Below, piece after piece: positions 1 through 9,097 of a stretch of DNA of 64,000 bases. Each line of letters begins with the position of its first letter. Positions within the stretch are counted from its first letter, which is position 1. The notes below the pieces were generated by a model, which worked only from the letters and a program-made list of their open reading frames with translations, had not been told where the DNA came from and ran no database searches. The DNA comes from Mesorhizobium sp. WSM4904 (GTDB lineage: Bacteria > Pseudomonadota > Alphaproteobacteria > Rhizobiales > Rhizobiaceae). The translations under genes were made by a program, and so were the position numbers. Location of the stretch: the NCBI RefSeq assembly GCF_029674545.1, contig NZ_CP121354.1:4597001-4661000 (forward strand), written 5' to 3'.

Positions 1-104
1 ACGAAGCGGATGTCAGGGCGGCGGATGGCGACCGTCATCAGCGCCGGGATGACCACGCCTGGTCCGTGATCACCGCCCATGGCATCGATGGAAATCCTGA
101 TCAC
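1..104 (-). CDS. plsX: Phosphate acyltransferase PlsX, N-terminal part (gene runs off the window)
   Basis: PlsX makes acyl-phosphate from acyl-ACP for membrane phospholipid synthesis. Only the first 34 codons are present, read leftwards from a GTG at 104. The translation begins VIRISIDAMGGDHGP, and the Asp-Ala-Met-Gly-Gly-Asp motif at residues 7-12 is the conserved start of the family. No ATG in this frame lies upstream close enough to compete. It follows the DUF177 gene on the same strand with a 130 bp gap, the usual YceD-PlsX neighbourhood (rpmF is not between them, as in other rhizobia). The identification rests on the N-terminus and context only. Confidence 0.85.
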   Translation of the reverse strand, partial: MIRISIDAMGGDHGPGVVIPALMTVAIRRPDIRF

Positions 105-234
105 TCGGTGTTTTTCTCACGGTTTGCCTGGCTAGCGGCGTGCGCATGCCGAGGTAAGGGGGCTCGCGAAGGTTCGGCGAAAATAGCGGTTTTGGGCTGC
201 CGCACAACCAACTTTTCCAAAATCCAGGCCGCCT

Positions 235-786
235 TCAGGATTTTCCGAGCAGCGAACGCAGCTTTTTCTGGAATTCGCTTTCCTCAGGCTGATCCTCGCC
301 GGCGGCGTCGAGCGAGGCACCGGGCTTGCGCGGATAAGGATCGATCGCCAGACCGAAAAACTGCTCGGCGAGCGCGCCGACATCGATCGTATCGCCGGAA
401 AATGTTTCCGGGCTGTCCGGCCCGTCGGCATCGAGGACGATCTCGCCGCCGCCCTCGAAGCCTTCGCGTCCGAGCTTCGACTGCTCCGGCAGGAACAACG
501 CCTCGACGGGCTCGTCGATATGGGCCGCGATCGGATCGAGCGTGACGATGCAGGCCTGCGTGATGTCGGCCTCGACGCGGCCGCTGACCTTGACGCCGTT
601 GCGTTTCCAGGACGCCACCAGCAGCTCGGTGCGGTAGCTCTCGACCGAAAGCAGGTCGTATTCGGCGGCAAGCGCCGCGCGCTGCCGCTCATCGGCCTCT
701 ATCAAAACCGGCAGGCCCTTTTGCGGCAGGCGGGCGACGTTGGCGACGAAGGATACGGGGCTTCGCTGTTCGGCGTGTTGTTTCAT
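235..786 (-). CDS. DUF177 (YceD-like) protein
   Basis: A 183-residue protein of the DUF177/YceD family. In other bacteria YceD-like proteins are linked to large-subunit rRNA or ribosome metabolism, and they sit next to rpmF or plsX. The ATG at 786 (MKQHAEQRSPVSF) was chosen because upstream codons are Arg/Ala-rich and overlap the preceding gene. The C-terminal tail is charged (EDQPEESEFQKKLRSLL), typical for the family. It lies 11 bp after the bc1 chaperone gene on the same strand, so the two are probably co-transcribed with plsX. The molecular role in alphaproteobacteria is not established. Confidence 0.85.
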   Translation of the reverse strand: MKQHAEQRSPVSFVANVARLPQKGLPVLIEADERQRAALAAEYDLLSVESYRTELLVASWKRNGVKVSGRVEADITQACIVTLDPIAAHIDEPVEALFLPEQSKLGREGFEGGGEIVLDADGPDSPETFSGDTIDVGALAEQFFGLAIDPYPRKPGASLDAAGEDQPEESEFQKKLRSLLGKS

Positions 787-797
787 TCTCGCCTCCT

Positions 798-1340
798 TCA
801 CGCGGTTCCGGCGACCGGGAACACCACGGTGCCGGACACGATCGATTCGGTCGGCTGCGCGGCAAGCTGCCCGGACGCCGCGGAAACATAGCTCGCCAGC
901 AGCGGCGCTTCCGGCCACTCGCCGGCATCGGGCCTAACGTTACGGGCGAGCGCCGCGGCAAGGGCCACGCCGTCGTCGCCCCGCAAGGCCTCGTCGTAGG
1001 CCGCGGTGCGGCCATAGAACATCTTTGCCAGCTTCTTCATGCGCTTCGGCACGCCGACATCGCTGATGCCGAGCTCCCTCAGCGAATGATCGACGTCGAG
1101 GAAGAACTCGTCGATCAGCACCTGCGCGACCTCGGCGGCCGGCCCGCCCTCCCCGCGCAGCCGATGCTGGATGAGGTACATATGCAGCGACAGCATCTCG
1201 AAGCGGCCGAGCGGCGTATCCGGCACATTCCAGTCGGAATAAAACACGGTTTGCCGCGCCGCCGCCACGATTTGTGCGTAGAGGGCCTCGGTGATGGCGC
1301 GGTTGGCGTGACGTTCGCGGCCAAAAAGGCGCTGGAACAT
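798..1340 (-). CDS. Ubiquinol-cytochrome c chaperone family protein (CBP3-like)
   Basis: A 180-residue member of the CBP3/UQCC1 family, proteins that assist assembly of cytochrome b into the bc1 complex. Family-like segments include WNVPDTPLGRFEMLSLHMYL near residues 37-56 and DEFFLDVDHSLRELGISDVGVPKRMKKL further on, ending with a region around FYGRTAAYDEAL. The ATG at 1340 starts MFQRLFGRE, matching the usual short N-terminus of bacterial homologues; a longer reading frame upstream overlaps bamE and is rejected. It is transcribed divergently from bamE and leads a likely operon with DUF177 and plsX, an arrangement common in rhizobia. Function is inferred from the family. Confidence 0.85.
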   Translation of the reverse strand: MFQRLFGRERHANRAITEALYAQIVAAARQTVFYSDWNVPDTPLGRFEMLSLHMYLIQHRLRGEGGPAAEVAQVLIDEFFLDVDHSLRELGISDVGVPKRMKKLAKMFYGRTAAYDEALRGDDGVALAAALARNVRPDAGEWPEAPLLASYVSAASGQLAAQPTESIVSGTVVFPVAGTA

Positions 1341-1454
1341 TGAGGGTGGTCTCCCGGGGACCTTTTGTTTGATTTGGCCTTGTTGCATCGGCATGCAAGC
1401 TGGTTTACCGGTTTTGCGGCCCAGCGCAAGTTGCGGGGATGTGATGGAGAATTG

Positions 1455-1979
1455 TTGTTGGGTGCGCTGAAATTCAAGTCGTTTCTCACGCCTGTGCCGG
1501 CGGGCGTGGCCTCTCTGCTGGTGGCGGTATCCGCGCTTTCCGGCTGCAATTCGTCCAAGATGTTCGGTGATCTCCATCCGAGCGAAACGCTTACGAAAGG
1601 CTACGTCATCGATCAGGCGGCAATCGACTCGGTGCCGGTCGGCTCGAGTCGCGAGCAGGTGCTTCTGGCGCTGGGCACGCCGTCGACGACGGCGACCTTC
1701 GACAACGAGGCCTTCTACTACATATCGCAGACGCGCAAGCGCTATGTCGCCTTCGACAACCCGCACATCATCGACCAGCACGTGCTGGCGGTCTATTTCG
1801 GCGCCGACGGCCGCGTCACCCAGATCGCCAATTACGGCCTGAAGGACGGCAAGATCTTCGACTTCATCTCGAGGACGACGCCGACGGGCGGCAAGGACCA
1901 GAACTTCCTCAGCCAGGTCATCAACGGCGCCAGCAAGCTGGCGCCCGGCATCCCGGGCGGTGGCGGCGGTACGCCCTGA
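1455..1979 (+). CDS. bamE: Outer membrane protein assembly factor BamE (SmpA/OmlA family lipoprotein)
   Basis: A small outer-membrane lipoprotein of the BAM complex that inserts beta-barrel proteins. A hydrophobic signal segment ends in the lipobox LSGC with the lipidated Cys at about residue 31. The SmpA/OmlA core follows, with DSVPVGSSREQVLLALGTPS (the conserved turn) and the strand FYYISQTRKRYVAF. The start is uncertain: there is no ATG in frame near the signal peptide, and three consecutive TTG codons (1452, 1455, 1458) follow a GGAG at 1445-1448. I chose 1455 for spacing. A reading from 1365 would add an implausible N-terminus. The C-terminus is Gly-rich (PGIPGGGGGTP). A clear terminator follows at 2011. 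Confidence 0.85.
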   Translation: MLGALKFKSFLTPVPAGVASLLVAVSALSGCNSSKMFGDLHPSETLTKGYVIDQAAIDSVPVGSSREQVLLALGTPSTTATFDNEAFYYISQTRKRYVAFDNPHIIDQHVLAVYFGADGRVTQIANYGLKDGKIFDFISRTTPTGGKDQNFLSQVINGASKLAPGIPGGGGGTP

Positions 1980-2010
1980 ACCCGGCTTCCGGGAATTCAG
2001 ACAATCAAGA

Positions 2011-2038
2011 CCCGCCGGAGCGATCCGGCGGGTTTTTT
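2011..2038 (+). terminator. Rho-independent terminator of bamE
   Basis: A perfect 9 bp GC-rich stem (CCCGCCGGA / TCCGGCGGG) with a GCGA loop is followed at once by six T residues. It lies 31 bp after the bamE stop codon and before the next gene on the same strand. Confidence 0.9.
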
Positions 2039-2123
2039 GCTCACACCGCGACCGGGCGATTGCCAAATGCTTGCTTGCACCCGAGCGTCCCACTATCAAT
2101 CCTTGCGGGTATCGGGGCTGGAC

Positions 2124-2669
2124 ATGAGCAAAAGCAATCGCGCGGAGCCGCAGGGCTGGATGGCGACGGGAACGCCGGATCCGCAGACCGTGACACCGGA
2201 CTGGCTTGCCATAGACCCTCCGACGATCGACGGCGTCTCATTCAAGGAAATCAGACCTGTCGCGACATCGACCGGCTACCTGACCGAAATCTTCCGCGAA
2301 GAGTGGAACCTCGACTTGCTTCCGGTTGGCCAGGTTTTTCAACGCACCTTGTATCCCGGCGCGGTGACGGGTTGGCACGCGCATGCCGTGACGCAGGACC
2401 GGCTGTTCTGCTCGATCGGCAGCGTCCGCATATCATTGTTCGACGGACGCAAGGCATCGCCGACTTTCGGTGCGGTCTGGCACAAGATCCTCGGCGCGCT
2501 GCGACCGGCCATCGTCATCATTCCGCCGGGCGTGTGGCACGGCGTCGTCTCGCTTGGCCCGGAAACGGCTTTGGTGCTCAACATGGTCGACAAGGCCTAT
2601 TCGTTCGAAAGCCCCGACCATCGCCGCCTGCCGCCCGATACCGAGCACATCCCCTATAAACTGGTGTAA
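2124..2669 (+). CDS. dTDP-4-dehydrorhamnose 3,5-epimerase-like cupin protein
   Basis: A 181-residue RmlC-like cupin. True RmlC epimerises dTDP-4-keto-6-deoxyglucose for rhamnose synthesis. Here the family features are a barrel segment GQVFQRTLYPGAVTGWHAHA, whose His in GWHAH sits where the catalytic His of the LHYQ motif normally lies, and a later PPGVWHGV motif in place of PPGFAHGF. The usual YKTTDYY segment is replaced by LNMVDKAY, so strict RmlC activity is doubtful. The ATG at 2124 (MSKSNRAEP) gives a family-like length. The stop is followed after one base by the start of a family 2 glycosyltransferase, so the pair probably acts together in a surface polysaccharide, with sugar isomerisation then transfer. 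No other rhamnose genes are nearby. Confidence 0.7.
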   Translation: MSKSNRAEPQGWMATGTPDPQTVTPDWLAIDPPTIDGVSFKEIRPVATSTGYLTEIFREEWNLDLLPVGQVFQRTLYPGAVTGWHAHAVTQDRLFCSIGSVRISLFDGRKASPTFGAVWHKILGALRPAIVIIPPGVWHGVVSLGPETALVLNMVDKAYSFESPDHRRLPPDTEHIPYKLV

Positions 2670-2670
2670 A

Positions 2671-3669
2671 GTGGAGCGGCCCGCCCTGCTCGCTTCGACC
2701 GCACCGACCGAGCCGCTCGTCTCGGTCGTGATTGCGACGCACAACCGCCCCGCGGCCTTACGGCAGGCCCTGAGAAGCGTCCTGGCCCAGACCTTGCCGG
2801 ACTGGGAGACGATCGTCGTCGGCGACGCTTGCCAGGCGGAGACCGCGGCGACGGTCGCCGCATTCGGCGATGCTCGTATCTCCTATGTCGATCTGCCTGT
2901 GAATTTCGGCGAGCAGTCGGGGCCGAACAATATCGGTTTTGCCAGGGCTCGCGGCCGGTTGGTCGCCATCCTCAATCACGACGATCTATGGTTCCCGGAC
3001 CACCTCGCATCGATGGCCGGCTGGATCGACGCGACCGGCGCCGATGTCGTCATCGCTCGAGGCGCCATCATAGAGCCGACCTCGATGAGAGGCGATCCTC
3101 TCAGGACCTCGATTTACGGGATGGGCAAGGACGGTTTCTACGATCCGGTAGTCACGGCGGGATACGGGTCGGCGCAGATGGTGAGGCGCGCATCGCTGAG
3201 CCGGCTCGGTCCCTGGCGTCCCGCCAGCGAGTGCTGGTGCGAAAGTTCGCAAGACTGGCTCTTTCGGGCCTGGCGTAAGGGCGCAGTCATCGCGACCATG
3301 CCGCATTTGACCGTTCTGAGCATCTTCTCGGGCCAGCGCGGCGGCAGCTATACCGAGGACACGGCAACCGAGCAGGAGGACCTTGCCAACGCCATGCGGA
3401 TGCCCGACGACCTTCGCGTCAAAATTCTCGCGGCGGCCGCGGCTCCGCCGCGTCTGAAGAGATCGAGCTACCTGAAACGCAGGCTTTGGGCCGCGTGCGG
3501 CATCCATCCCAGGTCCCTCGAGTTTCGCCGCAAATACGGTCGTGGAACCTTTGTCTCCACGCTACGCGAAACCCGTGGCCTACCGCCCATGCCTGAGCGG
3601 GAACCGGGCGTGGATGATCTGCTTGCCGTCTACCGTGAGCGCGACAAGCCGGAAGACAGGGGAGAGTAA
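2671..3669 (+). CDS. Family 2 glycosyltransferase
   Basis: A 332-residue GT-A fold glycosyltransferase. The N-terminal nucleotide-sugar binding strand is LVSVVIATHNRPAALRQAL, and a metal-binding motif NHDDLWFPDH, with Asp-Asp as the DxD equivalent, lies at about residues 108-117. The C-terminal 80 residues are basic (RLKRSSYLKRRLWAACG) and have no predicted membrane span, so the enzyme is probably cytoplasmic or peripheral. The GTG at 2671 starts one base after the upstream stop, which suggests translational coupling; no separate ribosome-binding site is evident. The donor and acceptor cannot be told from sequence. A terminator follows at 3732. Confidence 0.75.
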   Translation: MERPALLASTAPTEPLVSVVIATHNRPAALRQALRSVLAQTLPDWETIVVGDACQAETAATVAAFGDARISYVDLPVNFGEQSGPNNIGFARARGRLVAILNHDDLWFPDHLASMAGWIDATGADVVIARGAIIEPTSMRGDPLRTSIYGMGKDGFYDPVVTAGYGSAQMVRRASLSRLGPWRPASECWCESSQDWLFRAWRKGAVIATMPHLTVLSIFSGQRGGSYTEDTATEQEDLANAMRMPDDLRVKILAAAAAPPRLKRSSYLKRRLWAACGIHPRSLEFRRKYGRGTFVSTLRETRGLPPMPEREPGVDDLLAVYRERDKPEDRGE

Positions 3670-3731
3670 GTCCGGCATACCCGCCCGATGCCAAGACGCT
3701 TGCGTTCAATCGATACTCACCCGAAATGCAA

Positions 3732-3759
3732 AACCCGCGGGGTCGCTGCCCCGCGGGTT
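3732..3759. terminator. Bidirectional terminator between the glycosyltransferase and hppA
   Basis: An 11 bp perfect stem (AACCCGCGGGG / CCCCGCGGGTT) with a six-base loop lies between two convergent genes. On the minus strand it runs into TTTTGCATTT, so it is the better terminator for hppA, but the symmetry suits both directions. Confidence 0.85.
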
Positions 3760-3782
3760 CTCATTTGCAGTCGTGCGGCGGC

Positions 3783-5930
3783 TTACGAGGCGCCGTGCGC
3801 GAGCACGGCAAGCAATAGCAGCGCCACGATATTGGTGATCTTGATCGCCGGGTTGACGGCCGGGCCGGCGGTGTCCTTGTAGGGGTCGCCGACCGTGTCG
3901 CCGGTGACCGAGGCCTTGTGCGCCTCGGAGCCCTTCAGGTGCTTGACTCCGTCCTTGTCGGTGAAGCCATCCTCGAACGACTTCTTGGCGTTGTCCCAGG
4001 CGCCGCCGCCGGAAGTCATCGAGATGGCGACGAAGAGACCGTTGACGATAACGCCGAGCAGCGAGGCGCCGAGAGCCGCGAAGGCCGAAGCCTTCGAGCC
4101 CGAGATCAGGAACACGCCGAAATAGACGACAAGCGGCGCCAGCACCGGCAGCAGCGACGGGATGATCATCTCGCGGATCGCGGCCCTGGTGAGAAGGTCG
4201 ACGGCGCGCGCATAATTCGGCTTGGACGTGCCGGCCATGATGCCCTTGTCCTCGCGGAACTGCTTTCGCACTTCCTCGACGATCGATCCTGCGGCGCGAC
4301 CGACGGCGGTCATCGCGATGCCGCCGAACAGATACGGGATCAGGCCGCCGAAGATCAGGCCGGCGACGACATACGGGTTGGAGAGGTCGAAGGAGATCTC
4401 GCCCATGCCCTGGAAGTAAGGAAACTTGTCGCCGTTGGCGGCAAAGAACCTGAGGTCGTTCGAATAGGCGGCAAACAGCACCAGCGCGCCGAGGCCGGCG
4501 GAGCCGATGGCATAGCCCTTGGTCACCGCCTTGGTGGTGTTGCCGACGGCGTCGAGCGCGTCGGTGGAGTGGCGCACTTCCTTTGGCAGGCCCGACATTT
4601 CGGCGATGCCGCCGGCATTGTCGGTCACCGGGCCGAAGGCGTCGAGCGCCACGATCATGCCGGCAAGGCCGAGCATGGTGGTGACGGCGATCGCGGTGCC
4701 GAAGAGGCCGCCGAGCTGGTAGGTGGCGATGATGCCGCCGACGATGACGATGGCCGGAAGCGCCGTCGATTCCAGCGAGACGGCGAGGCCCTGGATGACG
4801 TTGGTGCCGTGGCCGGTCACCGAGGCCTGGGCGATCGAGTTCACCGGCCGCTTGTTGGTGCCGGTGTAGTACTCGGTGATCACCACGATGAGCCCGGTCA
4901 CCAGCAGACCGATCAGGCCGCAGATGAACAGGTTTTTGCCGGTGATGGCAAGGCCGCCGACATTGCCGATCTCACCCCAGCCCAGCACCGCCGAGGTGGC
5001 CAAGGCCAAGCCGACGATGGACAGCAGGCCGGTGACGATGAGGCCCTTGTAGAGGGCGCCCATGATCGAGCCGTTGGAGCCCAGCTTGACGAAGAAGGTG
5101 CCGACGATCGAGGTCAGGATGCAGGCGCCGCAGATGGCGAGCGGATAGAGCATGGCGGCGCCAAGCACCGCCGTGCCCCCGAAGAAGATGGAGGCCAGAA
5201 CCATGGTGGCGACGACGGTCACCGCATAGGTTTCGAACAGGTCGGCGGCCATGCCGGCGCAATCGCCGACATTGTCGCCGACATTGTCGGCGATGGTGGC
5301 CGGGTTGCGCGGATCGTCTTCCGGAATGCCGGCTTCGACCTTGCCGACAAGGTCGCCGCCAACGTCGGCACCCTTGGTGAAGATGCCGCCGCCGAGACGG
5401 GCGAAGATCGAAATCAGCGAAGCGCCGAAGCCGAGCGAGACCAGCGAGTCGATGACGACGCGGTCGTTCGGCTGCAGGCCCATCGGGCCGGTCAGGACGG
5501 CGTAGTAGATGGAGACGCCGAGCAGCGCCAGGCCAGCCACCAGCAGGCCGGTGATGGCGCCGGACTTGAAGGCGATGTCGAGGCCGGCGGCGAGGCTGTT
5601 GGAGGCGGCCTGCGCGGTGCGCACATTGGCGCGGACCGAGACATGCATGCCGATGAAGCCGGCAGCGCCCGACAGCACGGCGCCGATCAGGAAGCCGATC
5701 GCGGAAGTGATGGAGAGCAGCCACCAGGCGAGCAGAAGCACGACGATGCCGACGACGGCGATGGTGGTGTATTGGCGCGCCAGATAGGCCTGGGCGCCTT
5801 CGCGGATGGCCGCGGAGATTTCCTGCATGCGCTGATTGCCCTGATCGGACGCAAGGACCGAACGTGTCGCCCAGATGGCGTACAGAACTGACAGCAAGCC
5901 GCAGGCGATGACGGCGGTAATGATGGTCAT
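3783..5930 (-). CDS. hppA: Membrane-bound K+-insensitive proton-translocating pyrophosphatase
   Basis: A 715-residue inner-membrane pump that couples pyrophosphate hydrolysis to proton export. About 15-16 hydrophobic spans are visible. The catalytic cytoplasmic loop contains [20 protein letters not shown] (residues roughly 185-205) and [19 protein letters not shown], the pyrophosphate/Mg2+ site. A second conserved stretch near the end is [15 protein letters not shown]. The sequence [16 protein letters not shown] carries Lys and Thr at the two positions that distinguish K+-independent enzymes from K+-dependent ones (Ala and Gly/Ala), so this is predicted to be the K+-insensitive, H+-pumping type. 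It stands alone, with no partner gene, and ends at a strong terminator. Confidence 0.95.
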   Translation of the reverse strand: MTIITAVIACGLLSVLYAIWATRSVLASDQGNQRMQEISAAIREGAQAYLARQYTTIAVVGIVVLLLAWWLLSITSAIGFLIGAVLSGAAGFIGMHVSVRANVRTAQAASNSLAAGLDIAFKSGAITGLLVAGLALLGVSIYYAVLTGPMGLQPNDRVVIDSLVSLGFGASLISIFARLGGGIFTKGADVGGDLVGKVEAGIPEDDPRNPATIADNVGDNVGDCAGMAADLFETYAVTVVATMVLASIFFGGTAVLGAAMLYPLAICGACILTSIVGTFFVKLGSNGSIMGALYKGLIVTGLLSIVGLALATSAVLGWGEIGNVGGLAITGKNLFICGLIGLLVTGLIVVITEYYTGTNKRPVNSIAQASVTGHGTNVIQGLAVSLESTALPAIVIVGGIIATYQLGGLFGTAIAVTTMLGLAGMIVALDAFGPVTDNAGGIAEMSGLPKEVRHSTDALDAVGNTTKAVTKGYAIGSAGLGALVLFAAYSNDLRFFAANGDKFPYFQGMGEISFDLSNPYVVAGLIFGGLIPYLFGGIAMTAVGRAAGSIVEEVRKQFREDKGIMAGTSKPNYARAVDLLTRAAIREMIIPSLLPVLAPLVVYFGVFLISGSKASAFAALGASLLGVIVNGLFVAISMTSGGGAWDNAKKSFEDGFTDKDGVKHLKGSEAHKASVTGDTVGDPYKDTAGPAVNPAIKITNIVALLLLAVLAHGAS

Positions 5931-6196
5931 TGCCGGATTTTCCTCGATTGATGCCCAGAAGAACCCCTCCCTGGGCCGTTGGAACGGGGATGAAGGCCGC
6001 GCACGGAATCCACCCCTTGGCTGCGGTGTATGCGAAACAGGGCTCTGAACGTCAAGATATTGTTCGGTTTTTGCCCGGCTTTCGCCCGAAAGTGGAAGAT
6101 GGCCACATCCTTTCCCCTCCAGCCTTCGAATTAGATCGATTGAAATGACGCGAGGGAAATCAGCCCTGGCTGAGATCGCGGCCGATCGCCGATAGG

Positions 6197-6946
6197 CTAC
6201 TCCGCTTCCCGTCCCATCCGGCGCGCTGCGTAGCGCTCGATTGCCGACAGGCCGTCATAGATCAGCACCGCCAGCGCCGCGACGATCAGGCCGCCCTGCA
6301 GCACGAAGGCCAAATTGTTCGAGATCAGGCCGGCGATGATCACCTCGCCCAGCGTCTTGGCAGCCACGGTCGAGCCGATGGTCGCGGTGGCGAGGCTGAT
6401 GACCACGGAAAGCCGAATGCCGCCCAGGATCACCGGAGCGCTGAGCGGGAGCTCGACCTTCGTCAGCCTTTGCCAGCCGGTCATGCCGGCGCCGCGCGCC
6501 GCTTCCATGACGTTGCCCGGCAGGGTGGTGAGCGCGGTCAGCGCGTTCTCGAAGATCGGCAGCAGCCCGTAGAGGAAGAGCGCGATCAGCGTCGGCTTCT
6601 CGCCGAAACCGACCGCCGGCACCGCAAGCGCCAGCACCGCGACGGGCGGAAACGTCTGGCCGATATTGACCAGGCTGCGCGACAGCGGCAGGAACTCGGC
6701 GCCGGCCGGCCGAGTGACCAGGATGGCGAGCGCGACGGCGACGATCGTCGCAGCCACCGTGGCGACGAGCACGGTCCTTAGATGCAGCAGTGTCAGCGTC
6801 AGCAGACTGCCCTGGTTGTAGATCGCTGGCGCGCCGTTCTCGGTCAGCGGCCGGAGCAGCGGCTCGAACCAGACCGGGTTGGCGATGAAAACCACCAGCA
6901 GTACAAGAAGCGTCAGCCTCAGCAGCGTAGGCAGCCAGGCCTTCAT
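6197..6946 (-). CDS. yehW: Osmolyte (glycine betaine-type) ABC transporter permease, YehW-like
   Basis: A 249-residue permease of the OpuBB/OpuBD type (BPD_transp_1 fold) with about six membrane spans. The EAA-like cytoplasmic loop [33 protein letters not shown] contacts the ATPase. The start ATG overlaps the stop of the ATPase gene by four bases (ATGA), so the two are translationally coupled. It is the last gene of an operon with the order substrate-binding protein, large permease, ATPase, small permease, which is the yehZYXW (osmF) order of enterobacteria. The substrate is probably a compatible solute such as glycine betaine; the exact ligand is not decided by the permease. Confidence 0.85.
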   Translation of the reverse strand: MKAWLPTLLRLTLLVLLVVFIANPVWFEPLLRPLTENGAPAIYNQGSLLTLTLLHLRTVLVATVAATIVAVALAILVTRPAGAEFLPLSRSLVNIGQTFPPVAVLALAVPAVGFGEKPTLIALFLYGLLPIFENALTALTTLPGNVMEAARGAGMTGWQRLTKVELPLSAPVILGGIRLSVVISLATATIGSTVAAKTLGEVIIAGLISNNLAFVLQGGLIVAALAVLIYDGLSAIERYAARRMGREAE

Positions 6947-7878
6947 GCCGGCCTCGCGCGTTTCACCAGTCCTTCAACGGTGACGCGCCCGAGCGGCTTG
7001 CCGTCGGCGCCTTTCACCGGCAGCGCCGGACGGCCCGTCCACAGAAGCTCGGCGAGTGCATCGCGCTGGCTGGCGTCGCCGGGAATCGCCTCGCCCTCGG
7101 CGCCGCCGGGCTCCACGGCATCGCGCACGCGGCCGAGCGACAGGAGCCGGAACGGCCGTTCGCTGGAGCCGACGAGGGTTTCAACGAAGCCATTTGCGGG
7201 CTTCGCCAGGATCTCCGCCGGTTTGGCGTATTGCAGCACCTTGCCGGCATCCATGACGGCGATCTTGTCGCCCATATGCACCGCCTCCTCCATGTCATGG
7301 GTGACAAGGACGATGGTGGTGCCGAAGCGCTTCTGGATCGCCAGGAGATCCTCCTGCGCCTTGGTTCGGATGATCGGGTCGAGCGCGCCGAAGGGCTCGT
7401 CCATCAGAAGCACATTGGGTTCCGCGGCGAGCGCGCGCGCAACGCCGACGCGCTGCTGCTGGCCGCCGGAGAGCTCATGCGGATAGCGCGGACCATAGGC
7501 CTGCGGGTCTAGCTGGTAGAGCGTCATCAGTTCTTCGACGCGAGCGTTGATGCGCTCCTTGTCCCAACCGAGCAGCAGCGGCACGGTGGCGATGTTCTGC
7601 GCGACTGTCCGGTGCGGGAAAAGGCCATGGCCCTGGATGGCGTAGCCGATGCTGCGGCGCAGCTCGTATCCGGGCAGGGAGCGATTGTCGGCGCCGTCGA
7701 TCTTGATCACTCCGGAACTCGGCTCGACCAGCCGGTTGATCATCCTGAGCAGGGTCGTCTTGCCGGAGCCGGAGGTGCCGACGATCACGGCGATGGTGCG
7801 CGGCTCGACGACCATCGAGACGTCGTCGACAACGGCAGTTCCGTTATAGCGCTTGGTGATGCCTTCGATCTCGATCAT
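6943..7878 (-). CDS. yehX: Osmolyte ABC transporter ATP-binding protein, YehX-like
   Basis: A 311-residue ABC ATPase. Walker A is GTSGSGKTT (about residues 34-42), the Q-loop lies in YAIQGHGLFPHRTV, the signature is LSGGQQQRVGVARALA, and Walker B is VLLMDEPFGALD, followed by the switch His in LVTHDMEEAV. The C-terminal 70 residues are reminiscent of a single CBS-like half (GRPALPVKGADGKPLGRVTVEGL), as in OpuCA/YehX ATPases where CBS domains sense ionic strength. The start ATG at 7878 overlaps the stop of the preceding permease gene by four bases. It energises both permeases of this operon. Confidence 0.9.
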   Translation of the reverse strand: MIEIEGITKRYNGTAVVDDVSMVVEPRTIAVIVGTSGSGKTTLLRMINRLVEPSSGVIKIDGADNRSLPGYELRRSIGYAIQGHGLFPHRTVAQNIATVPLLLGWDKERINARVEELMTLYQLDPQAYGPRYPHELSGGQQQRVGVARALAAEPNVLLMDEPFGALDPIIRTKAQEDLLAIQKRFGTTIVLVTHDMEEAVHMGDKIAVMDAGKVLQYAKPAEILAKPANGFVETLVGSSERPFRLLSLGRVRDAVEPGGAEGEAIPGDASQRDALAELLWTGRPALPVKGADGKPLGRVTVEGLVKRARPA

Positions 7879-9038
7879 GCCGGGTCCGCCCTGCGCTTGG
7901 TGGAGGTCATTTCGATGACCGCGTCGAGGATGATCGCGGCAGCAAAGGCCAGCGCCACGGTGGGCACGGCGCCGAGCAGCACAAGGTCCATCGCCGTCTG
8001 GCCGACGCCCTGGAAGACGAACACGCCGAAGCCACCGCCGCCGATCAGCGCCGCTATCGTCGCCAGTCCAATGTTCTGCACCAGCACGATGCGGATGCCG
8101 GTCAGGATCACCGGAAAGGCGAGCGGGAACTCGACATCGAACAGGCGCTGGCGGTCGGTCATGCCCATGCCGCGGGCGGCATCGTTGGCGGCGCGGGGTA
8201 CGCCGGCAAGGCCGACCACTGTGTTCGCTACCACCGGCAGCAGCGAGTACAGAAACAGCGCAACGAAAGCGGGCGCGGTGCCGATGCCCCTGATGCCGGC
8301 CTCCGCGGCGCCCGGCACATGCGCGACGATCCAGCCGAGCGGCGCGATCAGCAGGCCGAAGAGCGCGATCGACGGGATGGTCTGGATGATGTTGAGCACG
8401 TTCAGCACCCCTGCCCGCAGTGCCTCGACGCGGTGGCATAGGATGCCGAGCGGAACTCCAGCGACCACCGCGGCTGCCAGCGAGCCGAGCGCCAGCGTGA
8501 TGTGCTTGGAGCCTTCCGCCCAGAAACTGTCGGCGCGGCTGGCATATTCCTTGAGGATGGAAAGGCTGTTGCAGCTTCCCGATACGAGCAACGCGCCGAT
8601 GGCGAGCGCGGCGACGGCAAGAACGCCGACGCGCGCCAATGGCGAGAGGTTCAGCCGGGTCAGCACATCGGCCAGAAGCAGCGTGAAGGCGAAGATCAGC
8701 AGCCAGAAGCCCGAGGCCGGCGCGACGCGGGCGAAGGTGTTGCCGGCGGGCGTCAGGAAACCTCCGGCAACGCCGATCAGGACGGCAAGAGCGACCAACG
8801 CAACGATGCCGGCCGCCAGCCTTAGCAAGAGGGGCGTCCTCAGCAGGGCGACGATGCCGCCGACGAGCAGTATCGCCAGCAGCAGGACGCCAAGCGTGGA
8901 CGGCAGCGCTTCGAGGATCGAGCGCGCCTGTCCGGGCACGATGCGGTTGGCGCGGAAGGTGGCGAAGGGTGCCGCGAAGGCGGCGTAGGCGACGATCAGG
9001 GCGATCACCACGCCGAGCTTGTCGAAGCGGGGGATCAT
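7875..9038 (-). CDS. yehY: Osmolyte ABC transporter permease, YehY-like (large permease)
   Basis: A 387-residue permease, longer than the usual 220-residue OpuBB type because of an extra N-terminal block of about four hydrophobic segments (residues 1-165), as in YehY of enterobacteria. The C-terminal half holds the transporter fold with the coupling loop GVPRAANDAARGMGMTDRQRLFDVEFPLAFPVI. The stop codon overlaps the ATPase start. The gene is separated from the binding-protein gene by a 250 bp gap almost filled by a palindromic repeat, unlike the tight joins between the other three genes, so expression of the binding protein and the membrane parts may be set at different levels. Confidence 0.85.
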   Translation of the reverse strand: MIPRFDKLGVVIALIVAYAAFAAPFATFRANRIVPGQARSILEALPSTLGVLLLAILLVGGIVALLRTPLLLRLAAGIVALVALAVLIGVAGGFLTPAGNTFARVAPASGFWLLIFAFTLLLADVLTRLNLSPLARVGVLAVAALAIGALLVSGSCNSLSILKEYASRADSFWAEGSKHITLALGSLAAAVVAGVPLGILCHRVEALRAGVLNVLNIIQTIPSIALFGLLIAPLGWIVAHVPGAAEAGIRGIGTAPAFVALFLYSLLPVVANTVVGLAGVPRAANDAARGMGMTDRQRLFDVEFPLAFPVILTGIRIVLVQNIGLATIAALIGGGGFGVFVFQGVGQTAMDLVLLGAVPTVALAFAAAIILDAVIEMTSTKRRADPA

Positions 9039-9097
9039 AACCGGCCCGCGCGGCTATTTGGAGGGGCAAAATCAGAAAGGCCTCGTTCCGTCGCGCC

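Noticed and set aside
3918..5891. A 657-codon open frame opposite hppA
   Set aside because: It is antisense to a fully conserved H+-PPase and its composition (Gly, Asp, Arg, His) is that of a shadow frame in high-GC DNA.
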